Positions 23,264-36,337 of a DNA stretch of 64,000 nt are shown in pieces (within the stretch, counting starts at the first letter, position 1; each line of letters starts with the position of its first letter). Source of the stretch: Rotaria socialis (lineage: Eukaryota; Rotifera; Eurotatoria; Philodinida; Philodinidae); assembly GCA_905331475.1 (NCBI GenBank), contig CAJNYU010001162.1, positions 1 through 64,000 on the forward strand, written 5' to 3'. Under the pieces are notes generated by a model. That model was given only the letters and a program-made list of their open reading frames with translations. It made no database searches and was not told the DNA's origin. The position numbers and the translations under genes were made by a program.

Positions 23264-24328
23264 TTTATCTACAATCAAAAGAGAAAGAAATCATGAATTC
23301 ATATCCCAAAAAAAAAAGAAATATAACTCTACAGACGTTGTTCTATTATTAAGCTCGCCCAATAACGTCGATCCCAAGCGACGTTTATTTTGCCGTTCTT
23401 AGTGACATTATCGAACTGCTAAAGTTGTTAGTAATTACCATATTTCTCCTTTCATATCATTGCCCATTTTCTTTACAACAAGATGTTATAAACATAGATG
23501 TGGTTGAAACGTAGAACAATGAGAATAAATGGTAATTATAATTACGCAATATCAAAAGGTCATAACTTCAATTTTAGTTCATTTGTTTAAACGAGTAGAA
23601 GAATTTATCTGTACCGATCTTTAGTAGCGATCTAAACACTAGTTACAGAAAAATTAAATGTTCGAAGTCTTCGCTAAGAAACCTACTTCATTTCTATAGT
23701 TGAATCATATGAAAAACAGTACAAGAAAATTATCAACGTCCGAAAATATCTTAATCTCTTTTGAATTCCCTATGTAAAATAATATAAAAAAAAAGACTTT
23801 CATTCTGTAGTATCTCAATAAATTAAGATCTTCTTTTATTTTTTCTGCATACAAAAAACAGTTATTCAAGTAGAGTAGATATAGCTTTAGCCTAATCATA
23901 CGATTTTCTAATACTCTTTGAATATAGAGATGTGTTAACTGATTTCATTTCGACTATTTCTTGTATGTTTTTCTCATATTTCATACATGATTATTCTTTC
24001 CCTGACTTTTTTCCATCACCATGAAGCTTTTTCTTTCATTTGACTTGTACAAAGAAGAATTTCAAAACTTTATTAATAATAAGAAAGTCATTAAAAAAAT
24101 CGCAACCACTAAATACTTACTTAGAAAAAATTATCTATTCAAGCTTTAATTTATGATTAAACTTTTTTCGTTCTAACCAAACAATAATCTAGAAGCACAA
24201 GATTTTTTTAATCTAATTTCAGTTTTTCTTTTCGGACTTCTTATTAAACAAAATAAAACTTCACATCAAGCCGAATAAGTACAAGAAAATTCTGTGCATA
24301 GTACAAAAAAGAGCTACGAATGTCATTG
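23264..24328. other. Intergenic region between two minus-strand genes
   Basis: It is AT-rich with no supported coding exon. It should contain the promoter of the F-box gene near 23.3-23.5 kb and the 3' end of the gene at 24329-25138. Confidence 0.4.
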
Positions 24329-25138
24329 TTATTTTTCATATTCACTTGGTAACCAATGATTAAGTCCACTAATAATCCAACTATCATCTTTCGCATTTTT
24401 GCTCATATCACGTAAGAATTTATAATTACAAACAACAATATTATCACGCATTTTCTTCACCGAAGCTGCCCAATTTGCAGCGGCATCAGCTGTGGCATTA
24501 AGTACTCCAACTTGATATGACTTTCGATCTTTCAGAACATGAAAAATCATTGTTATTTCAACTAAACGACTATCTATAACAGTTAGTTAAAAAAAACAAA
24601 GTTCAAATTTAAACGAAAAAAAAAAGTTCTACTTGTTTGTTCATCCATAATCATACCAATCAAATATGGATACGAAAAAACAATTTCAGATTCATCAACC
24701 GGAAGTTTTTGTTTTTGTTCAGATGTTAAATATTGATAATTCTTTTTCAATTCAGCAATAGCCTAATTCATTATTTGCATAACGACATTTGTTTATTTAA
24801 ATTTCATATTCTACCTTTTGTGTAGCAAATTCTGAGAGCTCTTCAAACTGATTGTTAGCAATCAGACGTGAAGCAACAGTTAACGCTTGTCGAGCACCTT
24901 CAGAAAATGGTTTCATAGCAAATGTTGAATCAAAATATCCAGTTATGAGAAGTCGAGAAAATAAATTTCTTATTGTATAAAATAAATTTGGATAAACTAC
25001 ACGAGGCAAATCCATCAACATCATTGGACGATGTTCAGATGAAGTGTAGCGTACATGATTTGATGATAAAAACTTCGATGAATGGTTCAAAACAGCAGTT
25101 AAGCATGATCGTGATGAACGATTAATTATGAAAGCCAT
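24329..25138 (-). CDS. Small mitochondrial protein, possibly MAIP1 (C2orf47)-like
   Basis: Three minus-strand exons join in phase: 25138-24815, 24762-24633 and 24573-24329, giving a predicted 232 aa. The N-terminus is rich in Arg and Ser with almost no acidic residues over the first 30 positions (FIINRSSRSCLTAVLNHSSK), typical of a mitochondrial presequence. The body has an aromatic helix (YPNLFYTIRNLFSRLL), GYFDSTFAMKPFSEGARQAL, then VDESEIVF and RLVEITMIFHVL, ending in a WIISGLNHWLPSEYEK-like tail. This resembles the Tim44/MBA1-like fold of m-AAA protease-interacting protein 1, but I recognise the family only tentatively. The mitochondrial location is a firmer inference than the exact name. 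Confidence 0.55.
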
Positions 25139-26179
25139 CTGGATGAAAATTAATCTTGAATAAAAAAAGTAAAATTTTGTTTTAAATCTTACTCATTTTA
25201 AACAGAAAGATTGCAAATAAACATAAAAAGAAGCTTCTGACCTGTAAACAAATTCTTTGTATCGTCGTCTAGAAGTGAATGAAACCTATGAGACAATTGC
25301 ATTTCACCGTGTTTTATTTATTTACAAATAATCGATAGGACATTTCGCGTTTGATCTGATAGAACCAAGTGATCTTGGAAGAATGAAGGTTGACACATAG
25401 ATTGACCACATTGATTGAATAGAATATCAATAAGATCCAATTAAAAATTCGACTAAAAGTTACTGCAATAGATGGCGTTCTTCTATGAATTGATTATGCA
25501 ATTCATAATGAGTGTCAAACTGTCATTGTGATGTGCTAATATGTTCGAAAAATTCCGATGAATCCACACTCCCGAAGATCAAAAACTAAGGACAACTCTC
25601 TACATGTATTTCTGTACGATGCAAAATTACAATAGAACTGGCAGTATCTAAAGTATTCTACCCTAAATTAAACCATAGAGTAGAGCAAATTTCCACAATG
25701 AAATAGTCAATATGACAATCAACATGCAGAGAATAATCCTAACAATCTCTGATTGCAATTCAAGCAGGGTTAATGGTCAAGCTAACAGTGAGACTAATTT
25801 TACTATCGAAAAAATAAAGCATCTCAAAACTGTTTAGTTCTCAAACCACTTCATCGGCAATCTTTAACATGTTTAAGAAAAAGATGACAATAAAACAGAG
25901 TCTATTTTATTCTAGGGAAACCTTTATTCACCGTAATTTTTTTTCCAGTTCTCTGAAAAAAAAACTTTCTCTAAATAATATTGTCGTCTTATATTTCATC
26001 CATGTTTATTTCAAAACTTTATGAGCAATCTGGCCAAGAAAAGGGTACACAATCAATAAAAACTAAATAAACTGTAGACACAATACAAATAAAGACTCAT
26101 ATATCAAACAAATCGAGCCGGATATAAATATGAACAAAAATATGACCGTTAAATTACATTCGAACAAATTAGTTTCTTT
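25139..26179. other. Intergenic region
   Basis: No coding exon or element was seen. The segment separates the start of the mitochondrial-protein gene from the 3' end of the RdRP gene, both on the minus strand. Confidence 0.4.
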
Positions 26180-29100
26180 TTACTGCCATGTCACATTGCT
26201 AAATTCATTTTCGGCAGCAATAGAAAGTAATCCAAGTGTTAAATATTCATTAAGATGAGCCAAATCCATTCGTTCTGATGAATCACTTAAGACATGAGTT
26301 CGAGAACATTGTGCTGTTAAACGTAAGAATAATTTATAAAGTTTGCAAGCCATTTCGTCCGACCACCAATCGGAAACCGGTGGGAACGATGAAGCAGACG
26401 GTGAAGAAGCAAATTTAGGTAATGTTAAATTCACTAAAATTTAAAATTTCTCATTAAACATTTTAGCAAAATACTTCTGTAAGATAAACACAAGAATTAG
26501 TAGTCACAAGAAAATTGCTGTATTCTATCAACGTAGAGACACATGCCTTTACCATTATTTTTCTCTTATACTTCAACACTCCTCTGAAGCCCTATCGTAC
26601 AAAAGACCAGAGAGAAAAAAAGCCTATTCAAACCTGTTGTTCCTTTATCATTGGTTACTGTTAATTGATGTTTAGATATGAATTTATTTTGCAATAGAAA
26701 AAGTCGTGAACAAGTTTTTGGTTTATATTTTGCAAATATAAATTGAGTTGCAATATGTTTCCATGGACGAACATGTATAACGGGTCGCATAGCCGTTTTT
26801 GATACATGTTTTCGTGTTGAAAATATATCTTGTCTATCCAACCATCCTGTTGTTACTTCTAGCATAGCCCATTCCATTAGATGAACGCAAGCATAAATCG
26901 ATTTTTTCATTCGATGATCAAAATTAAGTTGAAGTAAACATAAATCTTTATCTAGTCTTGAATTAAAATCAACAACAAAACGCATTGATTCATTTTCAAT
27001 CAATAATAAAAATGAACGATACAATGCCTGACCAACAAGAGAATAATTCGATGGTAAAGATGTTATATTTTGCTTTTCTAAATTCGCACGTCTTAACTTA
27101 ACTAACCACGACGAGAATAACCATGCAAATGAAAGAATTTTTTTCGTATATGGTTGTTCATAGGTAACGATATAACACGCTGATGCACGTGCCATCCGAT
27201 GATCATCACATTGTTCACAAAAACATTTTAATGGATGATACGTTTTTAATGGATAATCATCAAGTAAATTTGTTATACGGTTCATTAAACGAGTTAATTC
27301 AAGTTGTGCTGAATCTGCTATATCGAATTGTTTTGACATCGTTTGTTGTTGAGAATCAAATTTACACATAAGATCAACTTCCGAATGGAAATGATATACA
27401 TACATGATATCACTCATTTGATCGTGGTAAAGTTTAAATAGTTTTTCAGCTTGCTCACGATAGGAATTCGCTAATGGATGAATTAAGAATGGATCGATTT
27501 GAACATGCGCACTAATATGTGATGATTGAATAAGACCAATAGTTGTTTTTGTATGTAAACAACGATTTATTTTAAGCCAACCAGGTTCCGAACGACGTAT
27601 TGAACGAAACAGTATACCTTAAAATAAAGCAAAATATAGAATAAAATTGTTTCATTGTTTTTTTCTTTGTTTGTTTACCAATTGCATTCGATGATGCATA
27701 GAGATCAAATTGTTTGGGACGATTAAAGAAATCGGCTCGTTCATTATGAAGTTTACGAGCCAATTCAGATATTTCATTGTCGGTTAATGGATGTCTTCCT
27801 GTTTTAGCTGCATCGACTTCTTCAGCAATGGCAGCTGCTAATGTCAAAGCATCTTGATGACGAATATTAAATTTATCGGTAAATGCTAAATGAAGATTAG
27901 ATAGACGACCAAGGGCATCTTGTTCGGATATTTCAAGAACAATTTGACGAATATCTTGGCGGGTTACTGGTCGATCAAGTTTCTTCGGCTTTTCTTGTGA
28001 GTCATATTCGTAGGGTGGAAAATTTTCTGTTGTTGGTATTAAATCAGGATGCCAATAAACAGCATATTCATCGCCTAGAAGAAATATAAATTATAAATTG
28101 CTGAAAATATATCAATGAAAACTGTAGACGTTTTAAATAATTATCTCTATTAAACAACGAACATTTTCGTCATTTGGGATGACTACTATAAATTTAACAG
28201 TACTTTTCGTATACGAAATAGTAACCAAACGTATATCTTACTCTAAACCTTAGATTACGAAATGTAAAATGCATGATGAATGCATTCTTGCATATCGAAA
28301 ACTTCTATTACAAACTTTCAAAACATATTTCTAGCTGAACCATTCAAGTAGTTATTTTGTATTTATATCAACATAACCAATACGATTCCATAAATCATTA
28401 GAAACCTCATTAATAATCAATTTTTCAAACCTATACAAGACAGACTAGTGAACAGTGTAAAAATTTCAAAATCGCATTTCATGATCGCAAAAGAATGCGA
28501 ACCTTAACTATTTTATATTGTCTCAACACCATGAACAAAATCGACCGATTCAGCTACGGAAAAAAAGTAACTATAATCTTACCATCTAAATCAGATCCTG
28601 ATATTTCATTTGGATGTGGTCGTTCACCTTGTTGTGGAAAGACTATACAATCAACAAGATGTCTTAATTTTGGTACATCAACAGCTTCAAATGTTCTCAG
28701 ATCACCGGGATGATGACATGGATTTTTCGTAACAACGATTTTACCAACAACAACTATTTTAACTTCTCCTCGACCACGGTTACTGTAGCCTTTCGATAAG
28801 TCTTCTAAGTTTTCAGTATGCAGTTCCGTATATTGACAAAATACTTGACCATATTGAAGTATACCAGTTTCGTCGACAATACCGAACATATTTCGACCTG
28901 AATTTTTTGACATTTGTATACGTGTTTTATCCTAACGAGAGAAAATTCACCAATTATCTTTTTCATGAGTATCAACAACAAAAAAATGAGCCTAATTTTT
29001 CTTTGCAATAACTTACTTGAATACGTTTGATTTCGTGTTTACAAATAGTTGTAATTAATTGTCGAAAAAATGGTTCATGAATTAGATCAATATGCGCAGT

Positions 29101-32100
29101 AAGTATAAGATTACGCAATTTCAGATGTTGTGGAAGACGTTCATTGAGTAGTTCAAACGTTGATGGTAAATAAAGTAATGATTCAACAAGCCATAATATA
29201 TGTTGATTTTGAAAAAGAATAAATGTTGCATGTGAAATGTGACGAGATTCAAGTAAGGCTATGACTTGACGATTCAAATGAATAGGACCTAGATGATGGA
29301 AATTGTGAAATATATTTTCATATTTTTAATTAGTATAGAAGTTAATAGAATGTGTAGCCAAACATTTAAGAGGATTTGGAGATCGTTCATTCTCAAGAAA
29401 GAAAAAAATCAAGCTGTTCTGCTTCTGTTGAACAATGAATAGAACAAATCTCTAATTCTTTCAAATTTAATGATTACATACGTGGTGCTGATATTTTACA
29501 TAATTCAAGGATATCATGTGTTGAAATAAATTTATGCATAGATTTCCTTAAAATTAATTGTTTTTCAGTATAATCCAAATCAGGATTGACAGATACAGTT
29601 CCTTTACATCCTCCATAGCGAATTTGCATAACACTAAATTTACGTCGAATACCCATTAAATCACAAATTTCATCTCGAAGTCTTGATGAAAATGTTCCAA
29701 CACCATCCGTAAATATATAACCATTTCGTTCGATATCATCAATGATTTCTGTTTTTTCCGTTGGAACCTGAATTAATTTTAGTTTTTATATAAAGAAATT
29801 CAATAGCAATCACTTACTCGTATTGTTGCTTCGGAGCTTGTAAAACATTGAGCAATACGTGCTGAATGTTTAGCAACAACACGTTCATTTGTAAAATCAC
29901 CCATCCACTCATAGGCATCGTCAAACGATATATTCGTTTTATTTTTGGCATCATGCCAATAAAACCAATATTGTTTATCTTTCAACTGTGATTGAGAATG
30001 ATGAAGATGTTTATAAATTCGATCATTTGTTAATTTAAAACCATCACATAAATAATTATCAATTTTCCAACGCAGAGAACTAAAATAATTTGTTTGTAGT
30101 GTTTCACCAGTTTCTTCTCGTATTTCAACTGAAACATAAATAAAAGAAAATTTTAGAATTTTTATACCATAGAATTCAACGAATTCTGTTGAAAAATAAT
30201 CATCTATCTATAAAAACACTATTTCAGTGATATGTGTTTTTTGAATTGACACCATTTCTCTATGTATAAAACTAACCTAGACAAAAATTGAAAGGGCCAC
30301 CAAATTTCGATTCACGTATAATTCGATTTGTTTTAGCTAATTTCAATGGTTTAACTAAAACACATGTTGGTGTTATGGTTACTGATGGCGCATAGGCCAT
30401 ATTTCTCGATGGATGTATCAGTGATGAACCAGACGACGTTGCTGCTCGTCGCTCATGGCCATTTTCTTGTGAACTTGCAGAATATTTCATAAGTTCATCA
30501 TATGCATTAAGAAAATGATATTCTTTTGCTCGACGCCAAATATAAATTGCTATCTAACAACAAAATGCTCATAAGAAAACTGTAGTCCGTTTATTCTGTT
30601 ATTTACCTGATAAAATTCATCGTCTATTTCAATATTCTTAAAATAATCGACAATTTTTTGTGTAACTTGTTGTTGAAAGCGATGTCCAATGGACAATAAC
30701 ATTTGCCACGAATAATTTTTTATAAATGAATTAAATATAGGTCGTTCAATACGTGGCGATATTAACTGAAATGCCAAGTCACTTATTGAACCGGCAAAAC
30801 ATATTTGTATCCGATGACGATAGAAGAAAGCAAGAAATTCACGAAATGCTACACGAATATTATTAATTAGAATACAATCCATACGAAAATCGTATTCTTC
30901 AATTGTTTGATTTCTAAATCGAGGATCTTTGTTTCGTTGTGAGCTATCTTTCATGCGCGATACTTTTATAGATATGCGAATCGTCGAACAAAGTGGGTGT
31001 GGCTTATTGGTGTTGGCTTGACGTTGAATAGCTTGTCGTGGCGACATTACAGGTTTATTTTCTTCACGAAGTTTTCGTCCTACCCACCATGGTTCAACGT
31101 CTAAATTTTTGTTTTTTAAAATAAGAATACTTGTATTATTATAAAAAAAATGAAATTTCATTTTTTACGAAAAACGTAAATAGCAAGGCTAATTTTGGCT
31201 AAATAGCCTTCCAAGTGCCAGGCTGTTTGGAAAGTGTGGTATCCTTAGATAACACATAATGAAGAAGTTATGTCACAAAATATTCAGTCATTTTCGAGAT
31301 ACTTGAAGTCACATAGACTTGGGTTTGTTTGAAGCATTGATTTCCATAGAAAGTCGCGCTTTCATAAAAGTGCATATACGAGATTTAACTTACGGCAGCA
31401 TGTCATTTTTACTTAAAGAACACATCAATGGAAAAAAAACCACAAAAATTCTGAATGTGATTCTAAGGAGTTTTCTTTTGATGACCGAATATTTTGTGTT
31501 AGAATTTTTCCATCAGCGATAATTATAACGATACGAAATACTCAATAGTTCAATTTGAAAAACTTTCCTAATAGCAAAAATCTTGAGACAAAGTTGAATT
31601 CAGAAAGTATCCTGAGCAGAAATACAATATTGTTGTTGATAAACTACGTATATTAATCGTCACTGTCAAATCTTATCCCTACAAAGCATCTGCTAAAATT
31701 AGAACTAGATGTAGAAAATTGAATTCATTATTTTCTCGTCTAGTCTTTCTTCAGTGTATACATATGTAGATAAATAAAACTCACTAATGAGTTCAGCAAC
31801 ATTTCCCTTCATTTGAATATATAGAACAAAACCTTCACTATTTGTTGTTATAATAACACTTTTATCAATAAAATTTGCTTGCAATCGTTTAATATATTCA
31901 TATTTTGGATTTGATTTTTCTTTGGTTTGATAAACAAAGTCAACAAAATCTTCACAAAAACGTAAGTGCCATTTTTCATATGGTTGTTTACATAGTTTTT
32001 CATAGGGCGAAAATAGATTCATTGCTATTAATGCACCTGATGACCATTCCATCTGACAATTAATATGAAAAAAGCATCGAGCTAGTTGACGAAATTTACT

Positions 32101-34292
32101 TAGACGTGCTGCTGGAATCATAGATGATTCAGTTTCAGCAGCAGGTCCTCCTGTTGTTGTTTCGCCGTTTGTGATACGTGATGGTGTTTCTTCTAAATAA
32201 AATTACAAAAAAAATCTCTTAACTAATTGCTGCCGAAAACGGTGATGATAATTATGATTTTCATGCTTGAATTAATGATAGATAATATTTTCAAAGCAAC
32301 ATATAGTCGCGGACTAAGCATAGACAAAATCGTAGACAACTTTACATTTCATAGTTGTGTATCTATTCTGTATGACTGATATTTATAAATTTTCATCCGA
32401 TCAAAACTAAATATTCAATAGAGATGATTCGAGTCTATTATGATAGTGCTGGAAATTTATACAATGAACATTTTATGTAAAGAATTGCATTGTTATAAAA
32501 GAAAAAAGAAAATCAAGAGTTAGTGATCAATTTTGATTATGCTACGACGATACCAATTAGAGAACTATTGCATCTGACGCACCCATTATTCTACTTTGAA
32601 ATCATTAGGGCAATAAAAGCACTATTAAGACGCCATATAACTTCTTCGTTTCTCTATATATTGCAGTATTCTTGAATTAAGAATCTCCCCTCCCCGTGCT
32701 ATGACAAACAGTTGAAGTAACATATCATACCAATATTAAATGAAGGATCATTAAATATTGGCCGCTTCTTTAAACCATTTGAAAGCCAAAATGTGTCACT
32801 ATGCTTTAATTGTTGTTGTAATAATTTCATTACTGATGAATTGACTATTTTAACTGATTGTTTAAGAAGAAACGTATATGATATAAGACCATAGTACCAT
32901 TGATCATGTAAAATATTTTCTCGATCGTCTGTAGAAAAAAAAAGATGAATATTATTTAACGAAATTAAAATTTAATTTAACGTACAAACAAGTTGATGTT
33001 GATCGAAAATTGCACAAACCCGTTTTAATCCATTGACATTATTATCAACAATAATTGAGAGATACGGTTCATCCTCAACAGCATTTCCATCATTAGTTGC
33101 ATTATTAGCGGGTTCATCTAAACCAATTTTAAATGAAAAATCAATTGTTGTTTCTTGTTTCTGTCGTTCTTTTTCTTCTTGAATTAATTTTGGTAAAATA
33201 TATGTTTGATGATAATTAAATTCCTAGAAAAATAAAAGTTTTCAAAAAGCAAACTCCACATAGCTAAGTCAAGACAAACTTCATCGTAATCAAAATGACT
33301 TTTTTTCGTATTAAATAATATTGGTACATTAATATATTGATCATCAAAACTTGTTGGGCTATCATTTGAATTAATTGCAGCAGCGTCTGCTCCCATGCGT
33401 GCACGAATATTTGCAAAAAAGCCATTCTCTGTCGGTTTATGAATATCTTTAAAAACATCACTTTCTGAACAAGTATGAGTACGATTATAGGGTTTAACTA
33501 GACGTGTTTCGCTAATATTCATATGATTATAATCGATTGCTGATGAACAGAGACCTCGACCGAGAACTTTTTCCGAACGCCACATCTTGAACAAGTTCGA
33601 TTTTTATATTATTTTTCACAAAAAAGAAATCTAGAAGTCATACTTACAACGGGACTTTGTACAGGACTTAATACTAAACTACCTACTCCAGAACTTTGAT
33701 CATCATATGGATCATGAGATGCAATAGATGAGGAACAACCATTACGATTTTTAACATTTCGATTAACAAATGGAGATGTTGGCGTTGTATCTAATTGTTT
33801 ATTGCGTAAGCGTGTAGAGAAAGTAAACGGTGAACCTTTCGATGAATATTTATGAATCGGCTTGAGAACAAAATAAAACAATATAGAGATACTTTTTATT
33901 CTGAGTTTTCATTTTACTTCTGAATAATTTGTCCGTTGTGATATAATTGATGCAGTTTCATCAAAATGACATTCGGCTTCAGAGATCGATCGATTATCAT
34001 CAATACGTGATGATTTTTGTGGTGCCGTATATTCTAATTGAGTTAATACGTTGTTTCGTGCTTTCCATAATCGAACTATTTCTTGTTCTTCTTGTTGTAC
34101 TAGTTCATTTTGTTCAGTGTCCAAATGATGAACATAATCGGCTAAACCATCAGCTTGTAATTCAACTAATTCACTTTCACTCTCTTCATCTGATGGAGGA
34201 TTATCAAATGGATTATCTACATCATACTAATAGAAGAAAATTATTGAAATAATACAGATTCCTATACTCACGTCCGTTGAATAGACAGACAT
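26180..34292 (-). CDS. Cellular RNA-dependent RNA polymerase (RNAi type)
   Basis: Sixteen minus-strand exons join with every phase consistent: 34292-34272, 34226-33918, 33860-33648, 33585-33280, 33223-32986, 32928-32731, 32192-31785, 31100-30607, 30553-30277, 30128-29818, 29767-29482, 29288-29017, 28931-28583, 28074-27679, 27617-26634 and 26433-26180. The predicted protein has 1771 aa. The central third carries hallmarks of eukaryotic RdRPs: WMGDFTNERVVAKHSARIAQ, RNGYIFTDGVGTFS, MQIRYGGCKGTVSV, LNRQVIALLE, GIVDETGILQYGQVF, KNPCHHPGDLRTFEAVDVP, LRHLVDCIVFPQ, and the catalytic DLDGD at about 1225-1229 with all three Asp intact. The exon 13/14 intron falls inside this motif (after DLD). The N-terminal 700 residues are acidic and low-complexity at first and carry no domain I recognise. 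Such enzymes copy single-stranded RNA to dsRNA and amplify small-RNA silencing. The seven-codon first exon is the weakest part of the model. Confidence 0.9.
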
Positions 34293-36337
34293 GTTCAGAC
34301 AAGGAGAAATTTTCTGAAAATTTAGCTACAACGATCGATAGATGAAGAATTTTGAGTATATGAACACTTCTCTTATTGGTATAATGTTTCAACGTGTTCT
34401 CTTCAGCTACAGAAAAATTAGTTAATATAAATTTTACAAAGATTTCATTACTGACGATAATACCCGATTCATCTATGACTAGTGATATCAACCACTAGAG
34501 ATAAATTTTCTCTAGATGGCGCTCACATGATACTAAACGGTGTTGTTATCATAGAAGAAACTTTCTTGAAGGATAATTAAGAAGTATGGGCGCTTAATTA
34601 TTAAGAAATATCCGATAAACATGTTTCATAAGTTTTGATACTCGCTGAGAAGTTATTGTAATATATCCTGATCTTATTGGGTTATTGAAAAAGTCGCCTA
34701 CTATCGGACCAATAGATGTGCATAATATATCTAATCTAATTTTAATACTCCGAAGTATTGTTATCCACGTATCTCACGAGTTTTCTTTATTTGCTAGATA
34801 TAGCTATAGACATACAAATCTAAGGTTGACAGATTGACGTCAGCGTGATTTTAAAAACGAAAGTGATGCTAAGTGAAATCTTGCCTGAACATCGACTCCA
34901 AAAACTGGAATTTGATAGAAAACCTTGCCTAATAAATCATTGATGGCGATGAACCATGACTATAATTAACTTTTGCGATGACACTTGGGATGGTCAAAAA
35001 CTAAAGAGTGTGATGCCACGAGTACAACCAAGAATGGTCGTTACTCGATTCATCCCTTTCCAAATCTGTTTCATGCTTAATAGGTATCTAATTTTTCTGA
35101 ATTTCGTGATTAGCAGCATCTATTGGATGCTAAGTATACTAATCACGATACCTTATATCTTGTTGGTCTCCTGCAATTCGAAAGAAACTCGAAAAATAGC
35201 GAGCACAAAGAAAATTTCTTTCATCTATCTAGTAGACCAAATAACTATCATGTTTAAGTTCACATGTAAAAGAACGTTCAAAGTCTGTGTTAAACTTTGA
35301 AGAGCGTTAATATACAAGAAAAATGGAAAATAAAACTGGTCAAGAAATAGAACAATAAATAGAGTAATAGCTGAATGTAATATTATTTTCTTTGATACTA
35401 AATTGTCCTTTCTCTATAACATAATTACTATATTAATTTACAGACAATCAAGGACGAGCTGGGAGTGGCTAAAAACCGGCAGGGACGAGTATGGGACCAA
35501 TTTGGGACGAATCGGGAATAAACCATCAAGAATACCCCAACATCAAAAATCACCAATTAACACATCATTCAATACGACGGTGTCTGAGATCAATAGCAAC
35601 CGTTATATGAAATACCATGGTTTTTTTAATAAGCATACCTACAATTCGCATTACCTTGCTGAAGTTAGAACTTCATTATAAATCGAATTATTTGTTTATG
35701 AAACGCGAAAAAAAACCGAACTAATTGAATCATTATTTTTCTTAGTACAGATCAAACAAAGCAATAAAACTTTCATCGTACTCGTCATTTGATGTTTCAA
35801 TATATCTTGCGCTCTGTTAGTCATTTTCTTGTTGTGAGATAGTCTTCAACACATCAAAACTGACAAGATCATGATAAGCAATAATATCTGTACTTTTTTT
35901 TTGAACAATGGTCATCGATTGTACTGACGACAATCGTTGTCTCTGTTAAACGAATTCAGCAATGAAAACAAACCTTGATTCATAAAACTGTATTTTGGCA
36001 GCAATCTAACACGTTTGCTTTTTTAATTTTTCGTAAGCTTCCTTTTTTATGTATGATTGTAACTTATGTCAACCTTTCTTTTTACGGATGTATTGGAAAA
36101 AGTTGTTTGATCATGTGATAAATGTATTATACTTCGTATTGTCGCCAGCAACTATATATATGATAGGAGGATGCCAAACGAATTACAATAAAATCATTCA
36201 TAGTATCTATCTAAATTGATACTTCCTAAGTGAAACTAGTCAAGAGCTTGAACAATAAGCAATAAATAGACTCTACAATCGATAGCTAATTTCAATTAAA
36301 AGAGTTCATATATGTAGTTAATAGAATAGAGTTCGAT
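34293..36337. other. Intergenic region upstream of the RdRP gene
   Basis: No supported gene. It begins with the RdRP promoter side and ends at the 3' end of the intermediate-filament gene. A purine-rich patch at 35446-35520 repeats GGGACGA-like words in an AT-rich background. An open frame at 34956-35300 is hydrophobic but lacks splice or homology support. Confidence 0.4.

Noticed and set aside
27183..27371. Plus-strand frame inside RdRP exon 15
   Set aside because: It is a shadow of the well-supported minus-strand coding exon.
33184..33279. Read-through extension of RdRP exon 4
   Set aside because: Using the donor after the DYDE codons gives a 56-base intron and a phase-correct join to exon 5. 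The read-through ends in a stop after an AT-rich intron.
34956..35300. 114-codon hydrophobic plus-strand frame
   Set aside because: Composition is that of translated AT-rich DNA. No transcript signals or family features are visible.
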